Below are positions 15,255 to 22,486 of a stretch of 64,000 nucleotides of DNA, piece by piece. The notes under the pieces are model-generated. The model searched no databases. It was not told where the DNA came from and saw nothing but the letters and a program-made list of their open reading frames with translations. Both the position numbers and the translations under genes were made by a program. The stretch comes from JAGOUB01 sp964648045. Lineage in GTDB: Bacteria; Patescibacteriota; Gracilibacteria; Peribacterales; Peribacteraceae. Within the stretch, counting starts at the first letter, position 1; each line of letters starts with the position of its first letter. The stretch covers positions 1-64,000 of the forward strand of contig CAZYNU010000001.1 in the NCBI GenBank assembly GCA_964648045.1. Direction: 5' to 3'.

Positions 15255-15548
15255 ATGACGACGTTTCTCCGCCATCTCCTGGCCTTGCCCTCGCGGGCCG
15301 GTCTCGGTCTTGTCTGGCTCTACCAGCGGACACTGTCGCCGGACCACGGACCGCTAAAAGTGCTCTTTCCGCACGGCTACTGTCCGCAGCACCCCACCTG
15401 CTCGGAGTACGCCAAACAACGCATCAACCGCGACGGCTTGGTGATGGGCGGCGCGGCGGCGGCTGCACGAGTGCTCAGCTGCCATCCGTGGCGGAAGCCG
15501 GATGCCGCCCGCCTGGAGCAGCTCGCGAGAAAAGCGGCGGAACACTAG
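15255..15548 (+). CDS. yidD: Membrane protein insertion efficiency factor YidD
   Basis: A 97-residue YidD homologue. Family signature: LVWLYQRTLSP near residue 20, then CPQHPTCSEYAKQRI with the conserved Cys pair, and ARVLSCHPW. YidD is a small amphipathic, membrane-associated factor that aids YidC-dependent insertion. Usually it sits between rnpA and yidC; here it is separated from them. A TACGAT lies 11 bases before the ATG. The kinase-like gene 15582 follows after 33 bases. Confidence 0.93.
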   Translation: MTTFLRHLLALPSRAGLGLVWLYQRTLSPDHGPLKVLFPHGYCPQHPTCSEYAKQRINRDGLVMGGAAAAARVLSCHPWRKPDAARLEQLARKAAEH

Positions 15549-15581
15549 ACAGCGCGGCCGACGCCCGTACTATGCGCGGCC

Positions 15582-16244
15582 ATGTCACCCTGCAAAGAGG
15601 CACGGCCCGCCAAACATGAACTGGCATACCTGGGACGCTTTCCGGCAATTGACAGCCTGGAGGTGGGACGATTTGTTGGCGCCGGCGCCCAGCATGTGGT
15701 GCGTGCCTACGGCGAGGGCGAAGTAGTGAAGTATCCCCGCGCCAAGACCTGGCGTGACCTCTTCTCACTCCTAGTTAGTCCCGGCATTACGCCAAGTGTG
15801 GACCAAATGGAGCGAGACGTGGCGCTCTGCGCCGAGACATTCAGCCCCACGGTGGTCGCGCCACGCGTGGAAACAACCCAGGAGCGCGATGCCTACGCTT
15901 TAGTGCAACCGTTCCTGCCTATTGCCGACTTGCTGCCAAGGCACATGGAAGAAGAGACGCTGCGGCAAGAACTGGCCAATTTGCTCGATCAGAATCGCCA
16001 ATTGATGCTCGACCACCGCCTCTGGTTGGACGTGATGGGCTTCAACGCCGGCAAAATCGTGGCCGCGAAGTCCTATCTCGATAATATTTCACTACGACAA
16101 GAACCCGGACCAGAGAACACGCGCCTCGCCGTGCTCGACTGCACGCTCTTCCCGGTGCCGCACCTCTCCATCCGCGGCATCCACGCCTGGGTGGTCCAAA
16201 ACGTCCAGCGGCTGAATCTGCGGGCCTACGGCATGAAGCTGTAA
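15582..16244 (+). CDS. Protein-kinase-fold-like hypothetical, 220 aa
   Basis: No family recognised with certainty. The order of features recalls a small, degenerate protein-kinase/APH fold: a Gly-rich loop followed by a Lys (GRFVGAGAQHVVRAYGEGEVVKYP, residues ~29-52), a helical segment with an acidic residue (MERDVALCAETF), a catalytic-loop-like LDHRLWLDVMGFNAGKI near 146-162, and VLDCTLF near 188 where a DFG Asp would be. The canonical His-Arg-Asp is not exact. TACTAT at 15568-15573 ends 8 bases before the ATG, with TAGACA 16 bases upstream, predicting a leaderless mRNA. Confidence 0.7.
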   Translation: MSPCKEARPAKHELAYLGRFPAIDSLEVGRFVGAGAQHVVRAYGEGEVVKYPRAKTWRDLFSLLVSPGITPSVDQMERDVALCAETFSPTVVAPRVETTQERDAYALVQPFLPIADLLPRHMEEETLRQELANLLDQNRQLMLDHRLWLDVMGFNAGKIVAAKSYLDNISLRQEPGPENTRLAVLDCTLFPVPHLSIRGIHAWVVQNVQRLNLRAYGMKL

Positions 16245-16296
16245 GCCCTTCAATTGCAGCGGAACGTCGCGTATTCTGACGCCGGTTCTTTGGTAC

Positions 16297-16371
16297 GCGG
16301 GTATCGTATAATGGCTATTACCCCAGTTTTCCAAACTGGTGACGCGGGTTCGATTCCCGCTACCCGCTCCA
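16297..16371 (+). tRNA. tRNA-Gly (anticodon TCC)
   Basis: 75 bases including an encoded CCA end. Acceptor GCGGGTA pairs with TACCCGC; anticodon stem CCAGT/ACTGG encloses the loop TTTCCAA (anticodon TCC); T-arm GCGGG-TTCGATT-CCCGC. A small membrane-protein gene begins 19 bases downstream with no terminator between. Confidence 0.97.
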
Positions 16372-16390
16372 TCCCCTCCCTCCCCACCTC

Positions 16391-16660
16391 ATGCCACTCG
16401 TTCTCGGTCTCATCGGTCTGTTCGCCCCGCGCTTCGTCATCGCCCTGCTGTGGCTGGCATCAAACTGGTTTGAGGGAGTCTTCGAAACACGCCTCTGGCC
16501 GATCCTCGGCTTCTTCTTCCTGCCCACGACCACGCTTTGGTACAGCGCGGTGCAAAACTGGTTGGGCGGCGAATGGAGCTGGCTGAGCCTGATCATCCTC
16601 GTCGTTGCCATCGGCTGCGACCTGGGCTGCGGTCCGGCCACGGCGAAGAAGCGCCGCTAA
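16391..16660 (+). CDS. Small integral membrane protein, 89 aa
   Basis: Unrecognised by function. Three hydrophobic segments (VLGLIGLFAPRFVIALLWLA, WPILGFFFLPTTTLWYSAV, WLSLIILVVAIGCDLG) and a basic tail ATAKKRR. Small proteins of this type (short, Trp/Phe-rich, two to three helices) are common in bacterial genomes. It follows the tRNA-Gly gene closely and lacks a Shine-Dalgarno, so it may be cotranscribed with the tRNA. The SRPBCC gene starts 37 bases later. Confidence 0.75.
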   Translation: MPLVLGLIGLFAPRFVIALLWLASNWFEGVFETRLWPILGFFFLPTTTLWYSAVQNWLGGEWSWLSLIILVVAIGCDLGCGPATAKKRR

Positions 16661-16697
16661 TCCCCTTGTCATTCCGCTATTTCTCCTCACTTTTCCT

Positions 16698-17111
16698 ATG
16701 CCCACCCAGATCACCGTCACCACCACCATCAACGCCCCCGTCGCCAAGGTCTGGCAGCTCTGGACCGAGCCCGCACACATCACCAAGTGGAACAGCGCTT
16801 CGCCCGACTGGCACACGCCGCGCGCCGAGAACGACCTGCGCGAGGGCGGCACGTTCAGTAGCCGCATGGAGGCCAGGGACGGCAGCGTGGGCTTCGATTT
16901 CGCCGGTACCTACAGCAAAGTCGAGCTGGAGAAAGAAATCGCCTATGTCTTAGGCGACGGCCGCAAGGTGCAGGTCCTCTTCGAGACCAAGGGCGACCAA
17001 ACGGTGGTGACTGAGCACTTCGATCCCGAGAATGAGAACCCGGCCGAACTACAGCGCGCAGGTTGGCAGGCGATCATGGATAACTTCAAGGCGTACGCCG
17101 AGTCGCACTGA
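16698..17111 (+). CDS. SRPBCC (AHSA1-like) domain protein
   Basis: A 137-residue START-like protein. It opens with the family pattern ITVTTTINAPVAKVWQLWTEP..ITKWN, continues with DLREGGTFSSRME, and ends with the amphipathic helix RAGWQAIMDNFKAYAES that closes the hydrophobic cavity. SRPBCC proteins bind hydrophobic ligands or act as cochaperone-like domains; the ligand is unknown. The 3' end overlaps the convergent TfoX-N gene by 26 bases. Three relatives form an operon at 20.9-22.5 kb. Confidence 0.88.
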   Translation: MPTQITVTTTINAPVAKVWQLWTEPAHITKWNSASPDWHTPRAENDLREGGTFSSRMEARDGSVGFDFAGTYSKVELEKEIAYVLGDGRKVQVLFETKGDQTVVTEHFDPENENPAELQRAGWQAIMDNFKAYAESH

Positions 17112-17433
17112 TCGTCTTCTTGGCCTTTGGTGCCGGCAGCGCCTCCGCCGTGATCCGCACCAACTCGCAGAGCCAGGCATCATCGTCCCATTTGCCCTCG
17201 TCGATCCAGAAGTAGGGCTTCGCGCCGGGATAGGGCGGAGCCTCTTCGATCTCGCCCAGGAACGCGCGGCCGGCCTCGGTCGGTTTGACGAAGAGCTGGT
17301 CGTCGCAGACCAGCGCCACCACCGTGTCGTCCAAGTAGAGGGCGTATTCGCCGAACATCTTGCGGCTGCGCACGGCGCCGGCGGGCCGGAGCTGGGCAAT
17401 CAAGTGGGCGATAACCTCGTCGCGGGTGACCAT
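17086..17433 (-). CDS. TfoX N-terminal domain protein
   Basis: A 115-residue stand-alone TfoX-N domain (VRSRKMFGEYALYLDDTVVALVCDDQLFVKP is the core; the AGRAFLG and PYPGAKPYFWIDE segments follow). Full-length TfoX/Sxy regulates competence in proteobacteria, but short proteins like this are widespread and functionally unassigned. The basic C-terminal tail (PKAKKTISATRRTP) is encoded in the part overlapping the SRPBCC gene. TACGAT ends 7 bases before the ATG, predicting a leaderless message divergent from the GNAT gene at 17494. Confidence 0.88.
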   Translation of the reverse strand: MVTRDEVIAHLIAQLRPAGAVRSRKMFGEYALYLDDTVVALVCDDQLFVKPTEAGRAFLGEIEEAPPYPGAKPYFWIDEGKWDDDAWLCELVRITAEALPAPKAKKTISATRRTP

Positions 17434-17456
17434 GAATGAGATCGTAGCAGTAGTAC

Positions 17457-17484
17457 TTGCCTCGAATCGAAACGAACCTAGAAT
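17457..17484 (+). promoter_or_regulatory. Promoter of the GNAT gene
   Basis: TTGCCT (17457-17462), 16-base spacer, TAGAAT (17479-17484), ending 9 bases before the ATG at 17494. This gives a leader of roughly two to three bases. Confidence 0.65.
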
Positions 17485-17493
17485 GACGCGCCT

Positions 17494-17964
17494 ATGTCAC
17501 AAAATAAGCTCCTAAGCATCCATGAACTGGATGAATCAACGATCGATGCGGATTTCTTCGCAACACTCGGTCATCTTAAAGCTGTCGAACTCACCATCGA
17601 AGCCGCTCAGGCCGTCCTCCGCCAGCGCATAGCGCAGGGCATTCGCACCTTCATCGCGCGACTGGAGAATCGCACCGTAGGCACGACATCCCTGTTGGTG
17701 GAACAGAAGTTCATCCACCAAGGAGGCAAAGTGGGACACATCGAAGACGTGGCAACTCGCGAGGGATACGAAGGCCAAGGCATCGGCAAGCGTCTAGTGG
17801 AGCATGCGGTACGGGAAGCTTGGAACCAGGGTTGCTATAAGGTCATTCTCGACTGCAGCGAGGAGAATCGCCCTTTCTACGAACATTGCGGCTTTCGAAC
17901 GCACGAGATCGAAATGCGCATCGACCGGCCGACGGACCACACCAATGAAGAGCGCGGCAGCTAG
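17494..17964 (+). CDS. GNAT acetyltransferase, GNA1-like (glucosamine-6-P type)
   Basis: A 156-residue GNAT enzyme whose C-terminal two-thirds closely follow glucosamine-6-phosphate N-acetyltransferase: KVGHIEDVATREGYEGQGIG (acetyl-CoA loop), LVEHAVREAWNQGCYKVILDC, and ENRPFYEHCGF with the catalytic-region Tyr. In bacteria this step is normally the GlmU reaction on glucosamine-1-phosphate, while GNA1 is best known from eukaryotes, so a GNA1-type route to UDP-GlcNAc is possible but not proven. It could instead acetylate another amine. It precedes pyrD by 36 bases. Confidence 0.8.
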   Translation: MSQNKLLSIHELDESTIDADFFATLGHLKAVELTIEAAQAVLRQRIAQGIRTFIARLENRTVGTTSLLVEQKFIHQGGKVGHIEDVATREGYEGQGIGKRLVEHAVREAWNQGCYKVILDCSEENRPFYEHCGFRTHEIEMRIDRPTDHTNEERGS

Positions 17965-18000
17965 TCATCTGTCACCGTACCCTCTGCTAGGCTGGCAGGC

Positions 18001-19113
18001 ATGTCGCTCCACCGCTCAGTCATCGACCCTCTCCTGCGCCATATCGATTCAGAGAGAGGCCACTCGGCAGCCGTGGAAGTGCTGCATTTCTTACAGAGCG
18101 GCCCCATCCGTCGCCGACTTCTTCGCCTCCTCTCCGGCCCACGCGTTGAAGACCCGCGCCTGCACATGAAATTGGGCAGCCTTACCCTTGAGAATCCCCT
18201 CCTCGTCGGCGCCGGCTGGGACAAGAAAGGGCGGGCCGTGCGCGCTCTGCACGAAATTGGCTTCGCGGGCGTAGAGGTGGGCAGCGTCCTGCAACACCCA
18301 CAACCCGGCAATCCCAAGCCTCGGCAGTTCATGATCGGCGACGGCGTAAGCCTCAACCGCTTAGGCTTCAACAGTCCGGGAATGGAGGTGGTGGCTCAAA
18401 ACCTCGCCGCTTACGGCAATAACAGCATTCCCATTGGCATTAGCCTGGGAAAAAATAAGGAAGTAGAAGCTGCCAATGCGCCCGAAGCGCACGCCGCCGT
18501 CGCCCGCCGGTTGGCGGACCGCGCCGCCTACTTCGCGATCAATGTCTCGTCGCCCAACACGCCCGGCCTGCGCTCGCTGCAGGAAAAAGGACCGCTCACG
18601 GACATCCTCCAGGCGGTGCGCGGAGCGCTGGCGGACATGGATCATGACACCGACATCTTCGTGAAGATCGCGCCGGACCTGGAACTGAGCGCCGTCGACG
18701 ATGTGGTCGACGTGGCCGTCTCGCAGGGCGCGACCGGAATCATCGCCTCCAACACCACCATCCGCCCCGAGCTGAAGGCCAAATACGGCGAGCGCTGGCG
18801 CGGCGAGGCTGGCGGCCTGAGCGGCGACGACACCGAGTTCCGCGCCATGAGCACGCGCCAGATCGCCCACATCCACCGGCAGGCGACGGACGAGCTGGCC
18901 ATCATCGGCGTAGGCGGTGTGAAGGACGCCGCGACCGCCCTGCAGAAGATCCGCGCCGGAGCCTCGGCCTTGCAGCTGGTGACAGCCCTGCGCGGCGAAG
19001 GCCTCGGCGTAGCCAACGCCATCAATCGCGGATTGCTGGCCTGGATGGACCGCTACGGCGTCAAAGAGCTCGAGAACATCCGCGGCATCGACGTCCACAA
19101 TCCCCTCCTATGA
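18001..19113 (+). CDS. pyrD: Dihydroorotate dehydrogenase (quinone), class 2
   Basis: A 370-residue FMN enzyme of pyrimidine synthesis. The N-terminal ~45 residues (amphipathic helices RHIDSERGHSAAVEVLHFL) are the membrane-association extension of class 2 enzymes, which pass electrons to quinone. Barrel signatures: LENPLLVGAGWDKKG, GVEVGSVLQHPQPGNPKPR, LNRLGFNSPG, INVSSPNTPGLR (catalytic Ser near 184), FVKIAPDL, ASNTT, and IGVGGVKDAATALQKIRAGAS. The TGA overlaps the start of the phosphatase gene (ATGA). An extended -10 (TGC-TAGGCT, 17985-17993) ends 7 bases before the ATG. Confidence 0.97.
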   Translation: MSLHRSVIDPLLRHIDSERGHSAAVEVLHFLQSGPIRRRLLRLLSGPRVEDPRLHMKLGSLTLENPLLVGAGWDKKGRAVRALHEIGFAGVEVGSVLQHPQPGNPKPRQFMIGDGVSLNRLGFNSPGMEVVAQNLAAYGNNSIPIGISLGKNKEVEAANAPEAHAAVARRLADRAAYFAINVSSPNTPGLRSLQEKGPLTDILQAVRGALADMDHDTDIFVKIAPDLELSAVDDVVDVAVSQGATGIIASNTTIRPELKAKYGERWRGEAGGLSGDDTEFRAMSTRQIAHIHRQATDELAIIGVGGVKDAATALQKIRAGASALQLVTALRGEGLGVANAINRGLLAWMDRYGVKELENIRGIDVHNPLL

Positions 19114-19958
19114 CCGTCCCCTCCCATCTGCTTTCGCTTCAAGAGGATGACTTGCGCCTGGCTGCCGAAGCGGCCGAGGCCGCGGGCGCCATCATTCGCC
19201 GTGGCAAGACCGCGGGCGTCGCGATCGAGCAGAAAGGCTTCGCCGACCTGGTGAGCGACGTGGACAAGGAAGCCGACGCCGCCATCGCCACCATCATCCG
19301 CAGCGCCCGTCCCAAGGACTCGATCGTCTCGGAAGAGCTGGAGCCGGACACCAAGGAACGCACCGGCCGCCTCTGGTTCGTCGATCCGCTCGACGGCACC
19401 AGCGGCTTCCTGTTCGGCGCCGGCGGCGACGTACCGGCCGTGCTGATCGCGCTCCGAGAGGACAGCGAGTACCGCCTGGGCGTCGTCCACTTCCCACTGA
19501 CCGGTGAGTGGTTCTATGCGAGCGCAGGAAAGGGGGCATATCGCGATGGCGAGACGCTGGACGCCACGAAGTCCGTAGCCAGCCTGCGCGAGGCCTGGGT
19601 GGCCATGAACGCCTACGGCGACGCCCAGTACGAGAGCGCCGGCTTCGCCACGCTCCGGCGCGAGCTGCGGTCGGCGGCACGCGGCGCTCCGCTGGTGACC
19701 ACTCCCCCGCCCCACTCGGGCATCGCGCTGCGCATTCTGGAACCCGGCCGCCGGCTGGGCGCCGTCATCCACGACAACGCCCCGCAGAAGGTGAAGCAAG
19801 GCCCGTGGGACATCGCCGCGCCCCAGGCCATCCTGGAGGAGGCGGGCGGCTGTTTCATCAACTTCGCCGGCGGTCGCGTGGACCCGTTCACGGCCGAACC
19901 GATGATTGCCTGCGGGCACCGCGAGTTGGCGGAAGAGATCCTGTCGCTGCTGCGGTAA
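19110..19958 (+). CDS. Inositol monophosphatase family enzyme (CysQ-like)
   Basis: A 282-residue Mg2+-dependent, Li+-sensitive-type phosphatase. Metal-binding motifs are in order: SDVDKEAD, VSEELEPD, the hallmark WFVDPLDGTSGF near residue 92, and WDIAAPQAILEEAGG near residue 232. Candidate substrates are 3'-phosphoadenosine 5'-phosphate (CysQ), inositol phosphates, or sugar bisphosphates; the sequence does not decide. Translationally coupled to pyrD. Confidence 0.9.
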   Translation: MTVPSHLLSLQEDDLRLAAEAAEAAGAIIRRGKTAGVAIEQKGFADLVSDVDKEADAAIATIIRSARPKDSIVSEELEPDTKERTGRLWFVDPLDGTSGFLFGAGGDVPAVLIALREDSEYRLGVVHFPLTGEWFYASAGKGAYRDGETLDATKSVASLREAWVAMNAYGDAQYESAGFATLRRELRSAARGAPLVTTPPPHSGIALRILEPGRRLGAVIHDNAPQKVKQGPWDIAAPQAILEEAGGCFINFAGGRVDPFTAEPMIACGHRELAEEILSLLR

Positions 19959-19974
19959 GACCAGAGGGTACCTC

Positions 19975-20001
19975 AAAAAAGGGCGACCACGGCGGCCGCC
20001 C
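19975..20001 (-). terminator. Terminator of the Cys-rich peptide gene
   Basis: On the minus strand GGGCG...CGCCC with a partly paired 11-base interior is followed by TTTTTT (19980-19975). It lies 7 bases after the stop codon of the small Cys-rich ORF. The T-run exists only for minus-strand transcription. Confidence 0.75.
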
Positions 20002-20008
20002 GTATCGC

Positions 20009-20107
20009 TTAGGCGCACTGACAGGACTGACAACTGCACGAAGACGAGGCACCGCAGCCGCAGCCACCCGACGACGCCATGGCACACTGATTGCGCATAG
20101 AGAACAT
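20009..20107 (-). CDS. Cys-rich micropeptide, 32 aa (metallothionein-like)
   Basis: A short ORF encoding 32 residues with seven cysteines (positions 8, 16, 18, 24, 26, 29, 31), arranged as three C-x-C pairs (CGC, CSC, CQC) joined by Gly/Ser/Ala. It contains no other strong features, so it looks like a thiolate metal- or redox-binding peptide; a modified-peptide precursor is an alternative. Support for a real gene: TTGATG (20143-20138), 18-base spacer and TACTTC (20119-20114) end 6 bases before the ATG at 20107, an inverted repeat fills that spacer, and a terminator follows 7 bases after the stop. An internal start at 20098 would give 29 residues. It is divergent from the HxlR regulator, its probable controller. 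Confidence 0.55.
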   Translation of the reverse strand: MFSMRNQCAMASSGGCGCGASSSCSCQSCQCA

Positions 20108-20119
20108 GGGAAAGAAGTA

Positions 20120-20159
20120 GGTTCACACAGGATGAACCATCAACTTACTAAAGTAAAGT
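20120..20159. promoter_or_regulatory. Double palindrome between Cys-rich peptide and HxlR gene
   Basis: GGTTCA-N7-TGAACC (20120-20138) sits in the spacer of the minus-strand promoter of the Cys-rich peptide. ACTTACTAAAGTAAAGT (20143-20159), with core TTACT-AA-AGTAA, sits between it and the HxlR promoter. Both are plausible HxlR dimer sites. Confidence 0.5.
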
Positions 20160-20188
20160 GACTAATGAACTATTTTACAGCGGTGCTG

Positions 20189-20194
20189 TATACT
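20189..20194 (+). promoter_or_regulatory. -10 box of the HxlR gene (leaderless)
   Basis: TATACT ends 7 bases before the ATG at 20202, with no Shine-Dalgarno. The -35 region is poor, which would suit a regulated promoter. Confidence 0.55.
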
Positions 20195-20201
20195 GGCAGC
20201 C

Positions 20202-20549
20202 ATGGCTCAGTCTACGGCTAGCACATCGTGCGCCTGTCCGATGTACCGCATCATCGAGAAGCTCGGAAAAAAGTGGATGCTCCTGATCCTGCGAGCTTTT
20301 ACGGAGAACAAGCGTTTGCGCTTCTCCGAGATTGAAGCCGCTCTGCCCGAGATCAACGCGCGTATCCTCTCCGAACGCTTAAGCGAAATGGAACAAGAAG
20401 GATTAATCGTGCGCGTGGTGGAAAACGCCAAACCGATGACCTGCTACTACGAAATCACGGAGAAGGGCATGGACCTACGCACGATATTCAGCGGCGTGGT
20501 TGCTTGGGCGAAGAAGTGGGAACGCTGCCCAGCCGAGAAACGACCCTAA
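20202..20549 (+). CDS. HxlR-family transcriptional regulator
   Basis: A 115-residue winged-helix regulator. It has the family opening CPMYRIIEKLGKKWMLLIL, the DNA-recognition region LRFSEIEAALPEINARILSERLSEMEQEGLI, and the wing CYYEITEKGMDL. Cys10 and Cys12 precede the usual conserved N-terminal Cys-Pro position (Cys12); in relatives such as QorR, HypR and YodB this Cys senses electrophiles or disulfide stress. It is divergent from the Cys-rich micropeptide with two palindromes between them. Its stop abuts the stop of the convergent DUF1428 gene. Confidence 0.9.
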   Translation: MAQSTASTSCACPMYRIIEKLGKKWMLLILRAFTENKRLRFSEIEAALPEINARILSERLSEMEQEGLIVRVVENAKPMTCYYEITEKGMDLRTIFSGVVAWAKKWERCPAEKRP

Positions 20550-20924
20550 TTAGGCTTCGACAACGCTCTTGAAGCCGCCGTACGACATGTCCTTCATTTC
20601 GAAGGGCATCGACTGGGTGTCGAAATTCGGGTCGTTCATGGCGGGGTCGGCCATCACCTTCTTATTCACGCGGTCGCGGTGAGCCTTGTTTTTGAAGACA
20701 ATGAAAGAGAAGAACACAACATCATCAGCCCCAGCCTTGACCAGTTTGGGGAAGACGCGACTGGCTGGCCCCGTGGGCGAGGGTGCAAGGTCGTCACCGA
20801 TCGCCTCCACATATTGGAGAGCGCCGTGCTTCATCCACACTTTGCGCCCGAGGCGGGCCATTTTCTTGTAGGCTTCCACGTTCTTCTTTGGCATCTTGAT
20901 GACGAATCCGTCGATGTAGGTCAT
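20550..20924 (-). CDS. DUF1428 family protein
   Basis: A 124-residue protein of the DUF1428 family (ferredoxin-like/dimeric alpha-beta barrel): MTYIDGFVIKMPKKNVEAYKKMA at the start, GALQYVEAIGDDL, VVFFSFIVFKNKAHRDRVN, and the closing PFEMKDMSYGGFKSVVE. Its biochemical role is unknown; genes of this kind are often found beside SRPBCC and ArsR genes, as here. It is the last gene of a five-gene operon beginning at arsR (22831). Codons upstream of 20924 in the same frame belong to a different reading of the previous gene. Confidence 0.9.
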   Translation of the reverse strand: MTYIDGFVIKMPKKNVEAYKKMARLGRKVWMKHGALQYVEAIGDDLAPSPTGPASRVFPKLVKAGADDVVFFSFIVFKNKAHRDRVNKKVMADPAMNDPNFDTQSMPFEMKDMSYGGFKSVVEA

Positions 20925-20952
20925 AGCTTCAGGGGGAAGGATTAAGACAAAA

Positions 20953-21402
20953 CTAGAGGGACTCAGCGTACGCAGCAAGTTTGGCGAGGGTCTGCTTGCC
21001 GCCTTCGATGGCGCCGAACTCCTCGACGACGCGCTTGAGCAGCTCGGCCGTGGGGAAGATGGAACGCATCGTGACAAGCGTGCCGCCATCGCGCTCCTCA
21101 AGCGTGATTACCGCCTTGAACGATATTTCCCCCTTGCCGTCGTCACCGTGGTCGTGGGCGAGGAGCTCGGGTTCGCGGATCTGGGTGAAGATGATCTTAT
21201 TGGGATAGTCGCGGCCGTCAGGACCGTGCATCACAAAGACCCAAGCGCCGCCCTCGCGGAAGTCGAAGGCCGAGGTGGTAATGGAGAAACCGTCCGGCCC
21301 CCACCAGCGCTCCAGGTGGGCCTGCTGTGTGAATGCCTCCCAAACGCGGGCGCGCGGGGCGACCACTTGGCGGGTGAGGATGATCTCGTTATCGGCGGGC
21401 AT
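20953..21402 (-). CDS. SRPBCC (AHSA1-like) domain protein
   Basis: A 149-residue START-like protein: EIILTRQVVAPRARVWEAF..LERWWGPDGFS, FDFREGGAWVFVMHGPDG, and the C-terminal helix EGGKQTLAKLAAYAESL. Related in sequence to the neighbour at 21977-22459, probably by duplication within the ArsR-controlled operon. Ligand unknown. Confidence 0.9.
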   Translation of the reverse strand: MPADNEIILTRQVVAPRARVWEAFTQQAHLERWWGPDGFSITTSAFDFREGGAWVFVMHGPDGRDYPNKIIFTQIREPELLAHDHGDDGKGEISFKAVITLEERDGGTLVTMRSIFPTAELLKRVVEEFGAIEGGKQTLAKLAAYAESL

Positions 21403-21420
21403 GGAAGGGAGTGGAGTGGA

Positions 21421-21951
21421 TTACTTGGCGGTCTCGACGATCGCCTTGAGGTCGTTGAGGCCTTTCTCGAACTGCGGGCCGATCATCTTCTTGTCCATGT
21501 CCATCATCAGGTGGATGGCCTTCCCCATGAACCCGTTCTTGCCGTACATCGTCTGTGTGACGAGCGTGCCGGCGCCCTCGGGCTTGAAGGTGAAGTCGGT
21601 CATGTGGTTGGCCTTGAACGGCACCTCGAAGTTGAGCGCCAGGCGGATGATCTCGTTGGGATTGCTCTCCAGGATCTGCATGTTGCCCGCGCCGACGTTC
21701 TTGTTGCCGACCCAGGCGTAGGTGGCGCCAACGCCCTGGGGCGAGCCGCCAAAGGTACGCTTCGTGTTGGGATCGAGCTTCTCCCACGGCGACCAGGCCA
21801 CCCACTGGTGGAAGTCGTTGATGTGCGGGAACACGGCCTCGGGCGGAGCCATCACCACCACCGAGCGCGAGATGCGGAAATTGCCGGACTGCATGGCCAC
21901 GAAGGCGATGAGCAGGACGAGGACGGCCAGGAATAGGAAGAGGTACAGCAT
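21421..21951 (-). CDS. SRPBCC protein with N-terminal membrane anchor
   Basis: A 176-residue protein: an N-terminal transmembrane helix (LYLFLFLAVLVLLIAFVAM) followed by a polyketide-cyclase-type SRPBCC domain (RISRSVVVMAPPEAVFPHINDFHQWVAWSPWEK, MYGKNGFMGKAIHLMM, GLNDLKAIVE). The membrane anchor distinguishes it from the other two SRPBCC members of the operon and would expose the ligand-binding domain at the membrane. The start at 21951 is chosen because it begins directly at the hydrophobic helix. Confidence 0.88.
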   Translation of the reverse strand: MLYLFLFLAVLVLLIAFVAMQSGNFRISRSVVVMAPPEAVFPHINDFHQWVAWSPWEKLDPNTKRTFGGSPQGVGATYAWVGNKNVGAGNMQILESNPNEIIRLALNFEVPFKANHMTDFTFKPEGAGTLVTQTMYGKNGFMGKAIHLMMDMDKKMIGPQFEKGLNDLKAIVETAK

Positions 21952-21976
21952 GGGAGGAGAAGGAAGTACTGGGATC

Positions 21977-22459
21977 TTAGCGCAGAACGACGGCAAACTT
22001 ATCGAGCGACTCGTTCCAGCCCTGCTCGGCGTAGCCGGCCATCTCCTCGGGGTGGCCCGTGTGCACGAGCGTCAGCTCGGTGCGGCCGTCGCCCAGGTCC
22101 TTAAACGTCACCGTCACAAGCATCTCTTCGGGCCACTCGCCCGGCATGCCGAAGTCCTTGGGCGAGACAATGTTGCCCTCGGCGTCGGCGAAGTGGTCGG
22201 CGTAGACGATTTTCTGGAACGGCACGATCTCCCGGTAGACAGCGAGGCTCCACATATCCTTATCAAAATCGCTGCCGGCCGGACCGCGCATGCAGAAGTG
22301 GCCCTTACCGCCCACGCGCAGATCATTCTTGATGGCGGGCGCAGTGAAGATAGCCGGACCCCACCAACGCTTGATGTGCTCGGGGTCTGTCCACGCTTCC
22401 CAAACGCGCTCCATCGGAGCATCGAAGGTGCGGGTGATGGTGAGGGTCTTCGTAGGCAT
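21977..22459 (-). CDS. SRPBCC (AHSA1-like) domain protein
   Basis: A 160-residue member with the classic opening LTITRTFDAPMERVWEAWTDPEHIKRWWGP, DLRVGGKGHFCMRGP, and a C-terminal amphipathic helix GWNESLDKFAVVL. It is the first gene after arsR (27-base gap), the typical position for AHSA1-like genes regulated by ArsR proteins. Confidence 0.92.
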   Translation of the reverse strand: MPTKTLTITRTFDAPMERVWEAWTDPEHIKRWWGPAIFTAPAIKNDLRVGGKGHFCMRGPAGSDFDKDMWSLAVYREIVPFQKIVYADHFADAEGNIVSPKDFGMPGEWPEEMLVTVTFKDLGDGRTELTLVHTGHPEEMAGYAEQGWNESLDKFAVVLR

Positions 22460-22486
22460 ACGGAAAGGGGAAAGGATGAAGGCGAA

